DNA of 64,000 nucleotides from contig NC_085124.1 of the NCBI RefSeq assembly GCF_030269925.1, positions 3,348,001-3,412,000 on the forward strand. Direction: 5' to 3'. The stretch comes from Bombyx mori (Eukaryota > Arthropoda > Insecta > Lepidoptera > Bombycidae). Each line of letters starts with the position of its first letter. Position 1 is the first letter of the stretch. Both the position numbers and the translations under genes were made by a program. The notes below the pieces were generated by a model. The model worked only from the letters and a program-made list of their open reading frames with translations. It did no database searches and had not been told where the DNA came from. Shown in pieces: positions 42,858 to 54,495 of the stretch.

Positions 42858-42977
42858 TCTGGGAGTCTGGGAGTATTGGCGACTTATTTTTAAGGATATT
42901 GCCTAAAATATACGTAAAAATCAGCTTTCAGAAAATACGTAAAGTAGGTCATGATTTTATGTACCTTGAGTACCAGA
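42858..42977. mobile_element. 120-bp insertion with 8-bp target duplication
   Basis: Flanked by a perfect CCGATCCG duplication (42850-42857 and 42978-42985) inside the jockey 3' UTR. The insertion begins TCTGGGAGTCTGGGAGTATT and ends TACCTTGAGTACCAGA, giving a 5-bp inverted TCTGG/CCAGA end. Non-coding. An 8-bp duplication is compatible with hAT or other DNA elements. Confidence 0.65.
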
Positions 42978-43118
42978 CCGATCCGGTGGTAGATTTTGCG
43001 AAGCACTGCTCTTGCTAGGGCAGTGTTAGCCACACTCCAGCCCCGTAAGCTCATCTACACGTTAGGGCAAAGCTGATATAGCCTCTCAAGGCTATCAGCA
43101 TAGGTAGGAAAGTTAAAT

Positions 43119-46100
43119 ATTAATTGTGTTTCCATCGTATTACGAGTATATATAATTTGAGAGTTTTATTTTTTTTAAAACATTTCTAGCGTATTTCTAG
43201 AGCATATTTTTCTGATAATGATGACCGTGGCTCGAATTCGAACGTCTTCGTATTATAGTAATGAATTATATTAATAGAGTGTTTAATTATCAACAGAGAA
43301 CATTTTGTCTTCTCGTATTAAAACTGTATAATCTCAAAACTTACTAATTTTACAGGAGAGTGTTTTAACATGTAATAATTTTAATATTAATCATAATTGC
43401 AACGTTTTTTTTACCAGTTACATTATCGATCTTTTAAAGTGAGATAAAATTATGTATTAATTTTGTTAATAGTAGTCAAAACATAGGTAATCTAAAAAAA
43501 AAAAAGCTAAACTACGCTCTTTTGACAGTATTTATTAGAAAAATACTGGTGATACCAAATGTTTACGCATATTAACTCAATTTCGAATATTTTTGGAAAT
43601 TGTACATTTTTAATGCGAAAAGGCGATTGTCCACAATCGGATTAACCTCATGGTAATAGTCCCTAAACGATTAGTTTAATACCCATTGTCCCATATAGCT
43701 GACGTTCAATAAAAACAAAAGACAATAAACAATTATTACTGTAGTTTGTTTTCTATTTTCTATAAACTATCTGTGACATCGCTACCTACTTTGATTCAGA
43801 TAGCTTAGGAGCTTGGAATGACACCGATTATAATACCAATGAAAGTTTTTTCAGTTTTTAGTTTAAGCAGAACTAGTTTACTTCGACAAAGCTATTGAAA
43901 TAAGCTGACAATACAATAAAATTAGTTACAAAGAAAAACAGTAAACAGAAAGAGAAAGAGTGAAACAAATGAATCAAGAGTGAGAGCTATCAAGAGGATT
44001 TTTTAAGAATATTCTCTGAGTTATGGGTACCAGAGACTGACAGACATACTTAAATACTTTTAAATATATTATTAGACATATTATACAGATAATAAACACC
44101 CAGTTTGTCTGGAGAGCAAACAAAAGTGTGCAAAAAAAATTAAAATTGGGTTACAATAAACTAATCTAATTAGTATAGTAAAAGTTAGGAGATGATTTTT
44201 ACTATCGTTAGTGACTTTGAATTTATGAGATCACTGTTTGAATAATTATCGAAGTGTGCATATTTTATTGTTTCCATTTTCACCTAAAAAAATTATTAAA
44301 GAAACATATAAATGCTTCTTTTAAATAAAACTTTTCCCACCTTACAAATACGACAATACCACCTCAGCTAACTCTTTACCTACCATGCGATTTTAATCGT
44401 TCATGCGATCGGCTGCGACCGCAACTGCAGTCAGTCACCTGTTTCGGTACACGACCGCAACACGCGTCGGACGCGATGCCTGGGTCGCTCAAACGTACGA
44501 TTCCGACGAATTGACGATTTTGGGCTGAATACAACGAGGACGCAGTGCTTTAAAAAACAAAAAAAATTTGACAGTTAAAATTACACGCGTTTTTTAATCT
44601 GTGGACAGTGCTTAATGGTATTTGTGAGAAAAGTGTGCATAGTCTTTCGGACAAATACTTCGGTAAATACGTAGCGATATAAAGTTTTCTCTTAATTTCT
44701 TTTTGAGGCCCCTATAATATTTTTGGTAATCCTAAACGCAATCGTTAAAAACATAAAAATAAAGAGTTCAGTTGAAATACAAACATTAAAAAAAAATCGG
44801 TTTAGCTTAATTGACGCACAATATTTTAATTACTTAATTAAAATAAAAGTGGGTGTGTTTTTGAATAAAAATTTACATGCGGTTTCCGTGGTTTTAGTTC
44901 ATTAACTCAAACAAGTTGTTAAAAATATGAAATTCAGATTCTAGAATGTCATAGAATGCGTTTTGAGGCTGCTTGATTATTTAGTAATTTGCATGATTAT
45001 TTTTTAGCGACTGTTTGATTTAATATTTACATAAAAATGTGTCACGATCTTAAATTATTATCGGAATTGATTTTCAAGGATCAAATTGGTTGTTTTTGAG
45101 TTCTAATCTTTTCAAGCGTTAAATATTGTGTAGTTATTTGAACTTCTTTTTCTACTATAATTAATGTTTTATAAAATACCCTCATTTGCATTTAACAAAC
45201 GTTAAAATTGGTTCATTATGTTACAGCCAGCAGTAAGTAAACGTTAATCGAACGAACGTATTTCTAGATTACAGTTTCAAGTGAATGTTTTTGGTTCAGA
45301 ATTTATTTAACGTGAACAATAAGCGTAAAAGCGGCCGGAGAAAAGTTGACGTGTTGAACAATTTTATTGGCAATCGATTTGAAATTGGTACGAATCAGCG
45401 GCTGTCACAATAATTCATAGAGTGTTTGAAATTTGAAATTGTAAATATTCGTTTTGTGTGTTGTAATTATTCTCTGGGCGGAAGATCGAAAGACAGAATT
45501 TTCGGGCAACTGCGAATGGATAGAACAAGAAAAACATTTGACGTGTTACTAAATTATGATATGATTATTTGGTTTATTTTAGTATTAATGCGTTTTTTTT
45601 TCGTTGTTAATTTGAGATTTTATTGATTTTAGAATTTAGCATTATGTCAGTTGACATATATTTTAAACTAAAAGTTACGTCCATCGGCTCTTACAAAAGG
45701 CCAAGAACGTCCTTTAAGCTCGGGCGCATATCGTGCGTCTGCATCGGTTCGGTATTTGTTACCGACAGCGTACATTCATTTTCTATTAGGTCTAGTCTAA
45801 GTTCAATCTCTCTTTCAATAATTTCTCCCTATTCTATAGAGCATTCTCGTAATGTACTAAGAGTGAGAGAGACATGCCGGACCGGTAAAATATGCGTGCG
45901 GGCTAAGGAGATAACTAGAGACAAGAACAGATAAAGCGTTTTAAATACCAAATATAACTATGAAGTGCGATGTATATTTTAATTTTTTTATTATAGACCA
46001 ATAAACGTGCCCACGGCTCCCCTAGAGTTTAGCGGTCATTGGTGACCTTAAGACACGAGATCGAAGTATCACTTGTATTGTCCAACAACTGCTTTGCAGA

Positions 46101-47637
46101 AGAAATAGGGTTGCTGTAAACCACGGAATGTAGTACACCAAAAACCTTCTCCGAAGTGTTAACAACCGCTGAATAAAATGAGTCGACTATTATCAAAGCC
46201 GGCAATGTGACTTTTGGACACTTTTTGGTAAATCAGAAAAACGAATTATTGACTTTGTATTCCATTGGCAGTCACAAAACTCTTCTGAACGACATCTTAG
46301 ATACAGGTTTTGAACCGTATTCTTTGAAGGAGACGATTATATTCAAATCAATCTGTTTTGACATATCAATAACTTTTTTTGTCCAAATGCACAGATTGCC
46401 ACCTTTCATTATAGACGACTTAAATACGAACAAACAAACATTTGAATATTTTTATATAACTTATAAAAAGTTTTTACAAAAGAATCTGTTGCGATAGTTA
46501 GTAGTAAACTACCCTCTAGTTTTGATTACGTGTCGTCTGTACAAAAAATATAAACAAATCCGAGGATAACGTCGTCATTTAGATGATCAGTCACTTAATT
46601 CTTCTAGAAACATCTCTTACTGTTAGTACGGGGTCGTTGTACTGCACGTCGTTGATAACGCTTTCGGTTTCATTCGTCGACACGCTACAAAAGTAACTAT
46701 GGCTTGCGATGTTCTTGGATATTGTACATTATATATTATTTCTCGACATATTAAGGCATTACATCAAGGCTTGGTTTGTTGCTTGGATGCAACAGGATTT
46801 TCCACTTTGGAATTTTTGTTTAGATTTTATAAATATAATTTTTCAATTAATTTTTTCGATTTTCGCGACACGTATATGCACTTGCAACAATTTTACTGGT
46901 ATTGGAAATTTCGGAAAAAATAAGACAATAATAACGAAAGGGAGATTAAATTGCGAAATATTTTAAATTATATTATACATTTTTCATGTTTACTTTCCAT
47001 TAAGTATTAGTGGTTAGTTTTTATTATTGGTGTTTAAATTGGGTGTTTAATTCCGAAATTAAATAGATTTACATAATTTAGTGCACTGGTAAACAGCCAC
47101 TTCGTATTTGTTCAGCTGCACGTATAGCCGTGACACAGTCAAGATCACGACTGACTCTGTGTTCTTTTGTTATTAAAACTTGTAGGCATCATAGCGAAAA
47201 TGCCGCCGGGTAGCCGCTGGAGATATGATCCGTTATATTTAATTATGTCTATATGTCTAATATCTTATTGTCTCGTCTATCATATCGAGGGGTGAACGTC
47301 TATTTGGTTTAAGCGACATTTTTGCAACTTTACATGAGAGCCATTTAAAGTTTATAATTTGGAAAAAAAAATCAGAACAAAAAAACTTCTATTTGGGGTA
47401 GATATAGTTAAAGTTCAATTAAAAACATCGAATTGTGCTATTGAATACCAAATAAAACGGATCTTTATTTACAGAGATAAATGTCGAGCGAAATGTAAGT
47501 AAATAACCTTTCACCTCGATATTAAGGCTTATCCGTATAACTAAAACGCATGAACGTTTCACAGTGTGCAGAGATAGAATGGCAATACGCATCCGCGTCT
47601 TCCCATTAGTGTTATTGCACGATACACAAATTTAATC
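43119..47637. other. 4.5-kb repeat-poor stretch
   Basis: No member of the SINE, LINE or Helitron families seen, apart from a short SINE-like word at 44036-44110 (GAGACTGACAGACATACTTA). 44390-44540 is CpG-rich relative to the flanks (CGATCGGCTGCGACCGCAAC, AACACGCGTCGGACGCGATG). Frames at 45623-45934 (103 codons), 46207-46497 (96 codons) and 46699-46966 have no recognised domains. It may be unique host DNA. Confidence 0.5.
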
Positions 47638-47649
47638 TATGTCAAAACG

Positions 47650-47808
47650 CTCTCCCTTTTTCCTTTTCTTGAGTTCTGTCTCGTGCGAGGTTCGGACGTG
47701 GGTTGTTGAGCGACAGGAGGTTTTAGTCGGGTCGACTCCGACATGTTCCGCCCGCCATCCCCATTGGAGGGCGGGGGTCTGGCGATTACCTCCAGACCAA
47801 AAAAAGAG
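47650..47808 (+). mobile_element. LINE F 3' end with 12-bp target duplication
   Basis: TTCTGTCTCGTGCGAGGTTC, GACAGGAGGTTTTAGTCGGG, GGGGGTCTGGCGATTACCTC, CAGACCAAAAAAAGAG. Flanked by TATGTCAAAACG (47638-47649 and 47809-47820). Confidence 0.78.
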
Positions 47809-47824
47809 TATGTCAAAACGTTAC

Positions 47825-47936
47825 TTTTTTTTGCCCTTGTAGGTAGACGAGCATACGACCCACCTGATGGTGAGTGGTTACCGTCGTCCAAGGACTTCTG
47901 CAATACCAGGGGCAGAGCCAAGCCGCTGCCTACTGC
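47825..47936 (-). mobile_element. short SINE family copy
   Basis: TTTTTTGCCCTTGTAGGTAG to GCCAAGCCGCTGCCTACTGC, 4 bp after the LINE F duplication. Confidence 0.87.
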
Positions 47937-48213
47937 TTAATAATACTGTCATATTTCGCGAACTTAAAAGGGTTGTACTGAAAATTTCTTTTTTCAGTAC
48001 AATGCTTTTAACTCGTACAAATAAATAATCCAACATATTATCAAGGTTAGAAACGAATGAACATGCTTGAACGATCCCGTTCACCAGAACCTTTACAATC
48101 AGCCATTTCAATTGCAACATACTGACTGCAACGTGTACCTCACCTATTCGCTCACAAGAGAACAATTTAATATTAAAATAGTCGACATTACAATAGTTCC
48201 GTCAAGTTAAGCT

Positions 48214-48277
48214 ATCCCACATACCCCACCTGCCGCGCGGGTGGGGATCCGGTGATTTTATCCTGTGGAAAAAAAAA
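48214..48277 (+). mobile_element. LINE E (R1-like) extreme 3' end
   Basis: TCCCACATACCCCACCTGCC, GCGCGGGTGGGGATCCGGTG, TTATCCTGTGGAAAAAAAA. About 64 bp, strongly 5'-truncated. Confidence 0.7.
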
Positions 48278-48413
48278 GGATTATTACGCTGTATTTGAAG
48301 GGTGTTAAAGTTTATTATTTTTTAATTAAATCAGTTGCATGTTTCTATGTATTTGTTTTTGATAGTTACAATGAGTTTATGTTTTTGTAGTGCTACGAAT
48401 TGATTAATTTAAA

Positions 48414-48515
48414 TAGAATAGAGAGAATAAAGAGAATTGAGAGAATTGAGAGAATAGGGAGAATAGGGAGAATAGAGAAAAGAGAAGAGAGAATAGAGAA
48501 TAACAGAGAGAATAG
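48414..48515. repeat. GAGAATA/GAGAATTGA minisatellite
   Basis: About a dozen imperfect copies of a 6-10-bp AGAGAATAG-type unit, all purine on the plus strand, making a 100-bp polypurine tract. Confidence 0.9.
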
Positions 48516-48906
48516 CTTTAGGTAGATGGGCCGCTTTAAAGTTTATAAAATTTACATTTTAAAGTTTGGCTACCCAAATTAGGCTAGCTAATGGTAACAT
48601 CAGAAGTAAACAGCGGAGCAAAGTGTAAAAAACGTTAGTTCGCTCACAATTATTGAAGTCAATTTCACAACTAAGTCGAGCACTCAATGTAAATTATTCA
48701 GAGAGCTACGAAAACACGGGACTTCACTTGTTTGGTAACCCCAAGTTCCCGTGTCATAATGAACACCACCTGTTGTTTGTCTTCTGTCTGTACTGGTAAC
48801 GGAAATTGGCACTTTGCAACCCATTGAGACGATGTTACTTGTGAAATGCTTTACGGTCATTGGGTATTGTCGGTCTAAAACTCTAAGCAGTTGGAAGCCG
48901 TTTGGG

Positions 48907-49128
48907 TTTTTTAATTTGTTGCTTAGATGGACGGACGAGCTCACAGCCCACCTGGTGTAAGTGGCTACTGGAGCCCATAGACATCTACAACGTAAATGCG
49001 CCACCCACCTTGAGATATAAGTTCTAAGGTCTCAGTATAGTTATAACGCATTACTGCTTCACGGCAGAAATAGGTAGCGTGGTGGTACCTACCCGTGCGG
49101 ACCCACAAGAGGTCCTACCACCAGTAAA
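48907..49128 (-). mobile_element. Bm1-type SINE, 5'-truncated
   Basis: TTGCTTAGATGGACGGACGA to GAGGTCCTACCACCAGTA. The segment ACGGCTGCCCCACCCTTCAAACCGAA is deleted to give GTTATAACGCATTACTGC. (Deleted segment is described from the consensus, two words ACGGCTGCCCCACC and CTTCAAACCGAA.). Confidence 0.87.
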
Positions 49129-50612
49129 ATTACATTGGTATTGCAGATCCTCATGAGTATATTTTAAAAAATCTTCAACTTTATCTGTATAATACGGTTC
49201 TATATTCAAATGCCTGATTTCAATTAGCCATTGCTTCTAAACAATTACAAATATCAAGGAGGGAAGGCGATTGATTGGTAATTCCTTATAAATAAAATAT
49301 TAAATATAATAGGGGTATGTTGTGAAAATATCTAGCGCAATGTAAGTTTTCGATAATAATTCGCGGTTTAACAATGAAACAAATCGTTTGAAATCAAATC
49401 GTAACTGATGAAATTTATTTGCGAAAACCTTAACTTCGATTTGTAATGTCTGTTCTAGATTATTTTTTTGTAGCCTTTAGCAATGAATTACAAAGAAAAT
49501 GTTATGTATGTATAGCATCTGTATAGCTACGTGTATGTAAATTTTGTCTTCAAACCTTTGTTACAATAATGTTAAAGTCACTTTAATTCGCGTTAAAAAT
49601 GATATTTTATACACACACAAATAAAATGACTAGATAGAAAATAACAAGTCTTTTTCTCTTTTCTATCAACATGTTTCCACATTTCAAATTGCTATATTTA
49701 TATTAGCTTAACCTCAGCATTTACTTTGTTGATGAATTTAACATAATCTTCGCCGCATAACATAATGATATGCAAAATAATTACCAAACAAAACTGGAAA
49801 GCTTAAAAGAACGGTGTTAAATTTAACAAAGAGATAGTCATGGTGAACAGTGAAAGTGAACAGCGGGTTGGATGATCTAGTAATGGCTTATAGGTGTACG
49901 ACGTATACGTATCTTAGGGCACACAAAAAAACTTCGTTACCGTGTTGAGGCTAAATGCGCGTTTGATTTTTATAAAATCACAAAAATATGCGCATATCCA
50001 TATAAGAGCAATTTTACTTAAAAAAATATTTATACATATATATTAAATACATATATGAATCTGAAATTGAGAGATTTAGTAAAATATAATATGTGAAATA
50101 GTTTAGGACGCGAATGCACAATAACTTACTCATTTTTACTTGGGTCTGTGTTGTGCAGAATATAGGGCTAACTCAGATCTGCTTTAAATAATAATCCAGT
50201 TTTTATGGCAGTAATCGATCGATCTCTCAAAACCAGTAATATTATTAATATCCAGTCCAGTATTGTCCAGTAATATTGTTTGTCATCTTACCATGGAAAT
50301 AAATTTTTTGTTATCTGTCTAACAATCATTGTTTTTTTTTTAAATATTAATTTACTCCTTTTTTCTAGTTAACGGCACTTACTTTTTATTTACTTTAAGA
50401 TCGTTTTCCCGCCGAATCCGGAACAGCTCGTATCGAGAGGTGCAAATAAAAAAATAGAAAATTTTGTTTATGGTGCGTGCGTTCTGAATCTTCGAATTTC
50501 ACTGTGAATTACCATAAATTCTTCTTCAACGCATTCTGTTATTATAACTGAACGTCGATGACCTAGTGCGCTTGAGATATTTTGAATTGATTTTTGAAGA
50601 TTTTCCGAATGG
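49129..50612. other. unassigned sequence
   Basis: 1.5 kb AT-rich, no repeat family or gene recognised and no frame of 60 codons. Confidence 0.55.
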
Positions 50613-50670
50613 TCCAAATGTTTTTTGTTTGCTGAAATGTATTGGTTTTCGATTTCTGTAAATCAGCCTT

Positions 50671-50985
50671 CTTCTTCTTTTTCTCCACCTTATCCCACTA
50701 AGTGGGGTCAGCACAGCTAATTTTTCTCTTCTATTCTCTTCTATCAGCCGTCATCTCAACACTCACTCCTCTCTCTCTCATATCGTCATTCACACACTCC
50801 ATCCATGTCTTCTTCGGTCGACCTCTTCCCCCTCTACCTTGCACTACCATTTCCATACAGCTCCTAGTCACATGCATCCTCTCTCTATACATCACATGTC
50901 CATACCACGCTAACCGTCCGCTTCTTAATTTGTTGTTTACCGGGGCCACTTTCACACTTCCTCTGATATACTCATTCTTTCAGAT
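50671..50985 (-). mobile_element. RTE-like LINE, 5'-truncated, with 58-bp target duplication
   Basis: Reverse-oriented LINE end: coding remnant, then CTGACCCCACTTAGTGGGAT, AAGGTGGAGAAAAAGAAGAAG as the simple-repeat tail. The flanks 50613-50670 and 50986-51043 are the same 58 bp with one G/A difference. RTE elements are known for simple-repeat tails. (Tail split: AAGGTGGAG, AAAAAGAAGAAG.). Confidence 0.8.
50731..50955 (-). pseudogene. RTE-like reverse transcriptase C-terminal remnant
   Basis: Seventy-four codons with the hallmark tail of RTE/BovB-type polymerases: SGRLAWYGHVMYRERM, RGGRGRPKKTWMECVNDDMR, MTADRRE, then a TAG where the family usually has Trp, followed by KRKISCADPT and TAG. The open frame continues upstream to the 50985 truncation point. 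The catalytic domain is absent; inactive. Confidence 0.8.
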
Positions 50986-51186
50986 TCCAAATGTTTTTTG
51001 TTTGCTGAAATGTATTGGTTTTCAATTTCTGTAAATCAGCCTTATGAGTTATATTTCCGACCAAATATAGTCGTGGCAAAACTTAGTGACTTTTTGCTAC
51101 ATTCATGCGGGTATTAAATATACTTAAAATATTAATAAAATATTAGCGAACTTTACAGATTCATTTAACTTTTGTTCGTACCGTAA

Positions 51187-51404
51187 TCTATACTTATACT
51201 TAATATTATAAAGAGGAAAGATTTGTTTGTTTGTTTCGAATAGGCTCCAAAACTACTGGACCGATTTGAAAATTTCTTTTTCCATTAGAAGCCGACATTG
51301 TCCCTGATGAACATAGGCTACTTTTTTTAATTTTTTATTTATTTATTTTTTTGGTTTCATTTGTGTTCTAATGTTTCCGAAGCGAAGCGAGGGCGGGTCG
51401 CTAG
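51187..51404 (+). mobile_element. non-autonomous Helitron, family A, copy 2
   Basis: TC start with an 8-bp-longer leader (TCTATACTTATACTTAATAT), the GTTTGTTTGTTT block, and GAAGCGAAGCGAGGGCGGGT then CGCTAG at 51404. Confidence 0.82.
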
Positions 51405-51968
51405 TATGTTTATCATTTTAGTTTACAGCTACAAACACTCCGGTGAATGATACCTTGGAGAGACCTGGTTTATGGGAACCCAATCCCAATTCCCAATATT
51501 CTAAATTAAAAATTACTTTTTCTAACAGAAGGGAAAACATATAATTTAAAGTTGTAATAAATAATAAGAGTAATGTTAAATTGCTTACTGAAGAAGGAAA
51601 ATATAAGAATAAATATCTGTTTTATATGATTATTTGAGAATATAAACATGTGATATAAAATAAAATTTGGAGCAAACAAATTTAAAAGATCATTTATTTT
51701 AATAATTTATTATTAAAATTGAAAGTTTATAAAGCCTAAATTTATATCTTACGGTGAAAGTGAATTTTTAAATTAAGAATATCGAAAAAACGTAAAAAAT
51801 AAATGTCTGTCCAAAAGGCATGAAATTGTTTCCACTCTGTAGTGATTCGTTGGATGGTTGATCAATTTGAAAAATATCTATTCGATTCTATAAATTATAG
51901 TGGTATGAACGGAGTAATTTCAATTTGTCAAACTAAGTGCATTTGTAGACGTGGATCGATAGCGACGC
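51405..51968. other. unassigned sequence
   Basis: No repeat family or gene recognised. Confidence 0.5.
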
Positions 51969-52134
51969 TTTTTTTTTATGATTGAAAGATTACTGGTGGC
52001 CCGGAAGCCTTTCCAGTTTCACTAGGACAGGTGGGCGAGCAAAGGCTCTGCCAGGAGGGGTGGGATTTGCTAACAACTGCCCGAGCGCCTCCAAAGGAGA
52101 CCTAACAACACAAGAGCAATTGCTTCGCGAATGA
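51969..52134 (-). mobile_element. jockey-clade LINE extreme 3' end (subfamily A)
   Basis: Poly(T)ATGATTGAAAGATTACTG, GGAAGCCTTTCCAGTTTCAC, CCGAGCGCCTCCAAAGGAGA to TTGCTTCGCGAATGAG. Truncated just before the CTACTACCGGATCGG segment. Confidence 0.82.
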
Positions 52135-53274
52135 GGATTGCGCCGTATAAAAATAACGATTGAAATTTTTGTTATAAAATTGATTTGTATGAATACAATA
52201 TTGATTAAGCTAATTCAGTAATATTACCAACGTGGAATTAATAAATACCTGATTTTGTCTTCAAAATGTTAAACATCTTTAATTGGCGCGACACTTAATA
52301 ATTTAATGTTTGATATTATCTCCAATATGCGAAAAGAAAGTGAACAGTTTTTACGTTCGTCGTCTGTAACAGCATTTAGGTAACACTCGCGTTTTCTTCG
52401 GAATGTGAACAAAAACAAGCGTAAAACTAGTTCTTGGCTTCACAGTACGAATTCCGGCGTGACCGTAGCGAATAAAATATAAAGATGCTTTAATTAAAAA
52501 ATGGCGTAATTTTCGTTTTACGAGGTGCCGAATGTTGTCCGTTTTTTTGTTGGCTGCAAAAGATTTTCCGCGTACAATTATTAATTTGCATATGAGGTTA
52601 ATACTGATTTTCTGGGTGTGTCATAATTTGAGTTCTTCCTGAATACAGGATTATGGTTTTTTTTTTTTTAAATGCCTTGCAGCGAATTTTTCTCGTGTAC
52701 CGTAGGTAGGTAGGTAGGAATTTTTCGCGTGTACTACCCGCATATTTCAAGAATTTTATCGGAATGCTCATCGTTTTCTAATACTTACAAGAAGGGAGAT
52801 AGTGTAGCGTTTTCGAAGTATTTTTGTGTATAAAACATTAAAGTAAAACAAAACAGGTAAGTGTTATTACAGTACATCTCAAAAAGGATTTTGAAGTTTG
52901 TCTAAGACTGAACCACAGAAAATAAAACTACCTCATACAATAAATAATGTTTAATTTGTTTGAATTTTATTAAAAGTTGATAATTTATTTGAGAATTGTT
53001 TTACATTTGATTATGATTCTATATGCTTATTATTGGATTCACGGTAATTCAAAGCATTTAGATCCCAGTAAATCCTTTCGAAACAGTCAAATGTTACTGT
53101 CACCTTGACCTTTTTGTCGTCTCTGCTTTGTGGTCAAACTATTTATGCTAGTTTTGTTTTTTTATTATTAATATGACTAGGAACTAGCTTAGATGGGTTC
53201 TTTAATTAGTTTTATGTATGCGGAGACATAAAGATATATGATCATAAATCTTGTAGTTTACTTTAGTATTACAT
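52135..53274. other. unassigned sequence
   Basis: A GTAGGTAGGTAGGTAGG run at about 52704-52719 lies between two similar words (GAATTTTTCTCGTGTAC and GAATTTTTCGCGTGTAC). Otherwise nothing recognised. Confidence 0.5.
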
Positions 53275-53522
53275 TTTTTTATTTTTTATTGTTTAGATGG
53301 CTAGACGAGCTCACAGCCCACCTGGTGTTAAGTGGTTACTGGAGCCCATAGACATCTACAACGTAAATGCGCCACCCACCTTGAAATAAGTTCTTAGGTC
53401 TCAAGTTTAGTTACAACGGCTGCCCCACCCTTCAAACCGAAACGCATTACTGCTTCACGGCAGAAATAGGCGGGGTGGTGGTACCTATCTGTGCGGACTC
53501 ACAAGAGGTTCTACCACCAGTA
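53275..53522 (-). mobile_element. Bm1-type SINE, 5'-truncated
   Basis: TTTATTGTTTAGATGGCTAG to GAGGTTCTACCACCAGTA. Body near consensus. Confidence 0.88.
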
Positions 53523-54167
53523 AAAAAACAAATAATAATCGTATATAGCAGACACTTATATTAGCCGTAGCATTGTTATTTGTTAATAATTTCAAAGGAG
53601 AAGCGGTAGTTAGATATAAAAAGCAAAAGGATCACTATTAACTACATCCTATGTTTTATGGATCTTTTTTCTCGAAAGTTGAAATCGAAATTGAACGAAT
53701 GTAGAATTGTATTTATAGATCCAAAATATAAAGAAAAAAAAAATTACGACAAATATTTCTAATACATTTGAACCAATTACAATTTGAAATGTTGAAATCG
53801 TGTATTTCTGATCTTAGTCTTTCAGTGTGACTGTGGTGGCTCGTCGATGAATCAAAATTCAATTAAATCGTATAAAAACAGACCAATACGCGGTGCCAAT
53901 ATGCAAGAATTCGGTGAAATTGTACGAATTTCTCTTTGAATCGTGTTTTCACTAATACCTTTATGTTGTCCGCATTATAATTGCGTTTTTGTATGTAACG
54001 TGAACTGCTTGTATCCGTTTTTCGGATTGAGAACGCAGTGTGATTTGTTTTTGAAAATTAAATATTATTTGATCCGGAGTTGTTTATGTAGAAGCTCTTT
54101 AGACATTGCTTATTAGTTTATTTAGGTACTTGATCGTTCTATCAACCGCTAAGGGGTTGAGCGAATG
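53523..54167. other. unassigned sequence
   Basis: No repeat family or gene recognised. Confidence 0.5.
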
Positions 54168-54178
54168 GCGATAGGCCC

Positions 54179-54484
54179 TCTTTTTTATTTTGATCAGAAG
54201 GAAATCGCCGGACTTTCGCCCCCCACTGGAGATGGAGGGCAGGGCATGTCGGAGTCGAACCGACTAAGACCTCCTTTTGCTCAACAAACAACGTCCAAAC
54301 CTCGCATGACTCATAAAAAGGAAAAGGGGGGAAAGTGGAGCGTTTAGTGCGGAGCACATCTCTTCCATCACTTTCCTCCTCGGGACGCCGGACTGGTGGT
54401 CGTCGGCGCCACGACCACTAGCCCTCTCGGTCGGCAGGCTGTCCGAAGTCCGCCTAGATGGCGCCGGCTAGAGTGAGTTATCTT
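54179..54484 (-). mobile_element. LINE F 3' end with 11-bp target duplication
   Basis: A-tail in reverse at left (TCTTTTTTATTTTGATCAG), then CGGACTTTCGCCCCCCACTG, GGGCATGTCGGAGTCGAACC, and a GC-rich 5' part (GACGCCGGACTGGTGGTCGT). Flanked by GCGATAGGCCC (54168-54178 and 54485-54495). On the minus strand a short open frame ending near 54385 (SRRHLGGLRTACRPRG...) may be the ORF end, but I cannot confirm it. Confidence 0.75.
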
Positions 54485-54495
54485 GCGATAGGCCC

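Larger units (their letters stand above)
42642..43118 (+). mobile_element. jockey-clade LINE: ORF2 end and complete 3' UTR (subfamily B)
   Basis: ORF2 end, CCCACTGAGTTTCTCGCCAG, then (after a 120-bp insertion) GATCCGGTGGTAGATTTTGC, CCCCGTAAGCTCATCTACAC and the terminal stem GCCTCTCAAGGCTATCAGCA. The most complete 3' UTR of subfamily B here. Confidence 0.8.

Noticed and set aside
46207..46497. 96-codon plus-strand frame as a host gene
   Set aside because: AT-driven open frame with Phe/Ile/Leu/Asn bias, no domain and no splice or promoter context recognised. Left as unproven.
51969..52134. Independent SINE family starting at poly(T)ATGATTGAAAG
   Set aside because: It is the 3' end of the jockey subfamily A LINE, as shown by the longer copies at 9865 and 62074.
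54142..54357. 71-codon minus-strand frame as a gene
   Set aside because: Lies in the LINE F 3' UTR; the similar plus-strand peptide at 47639 is the same UTR in another copy.
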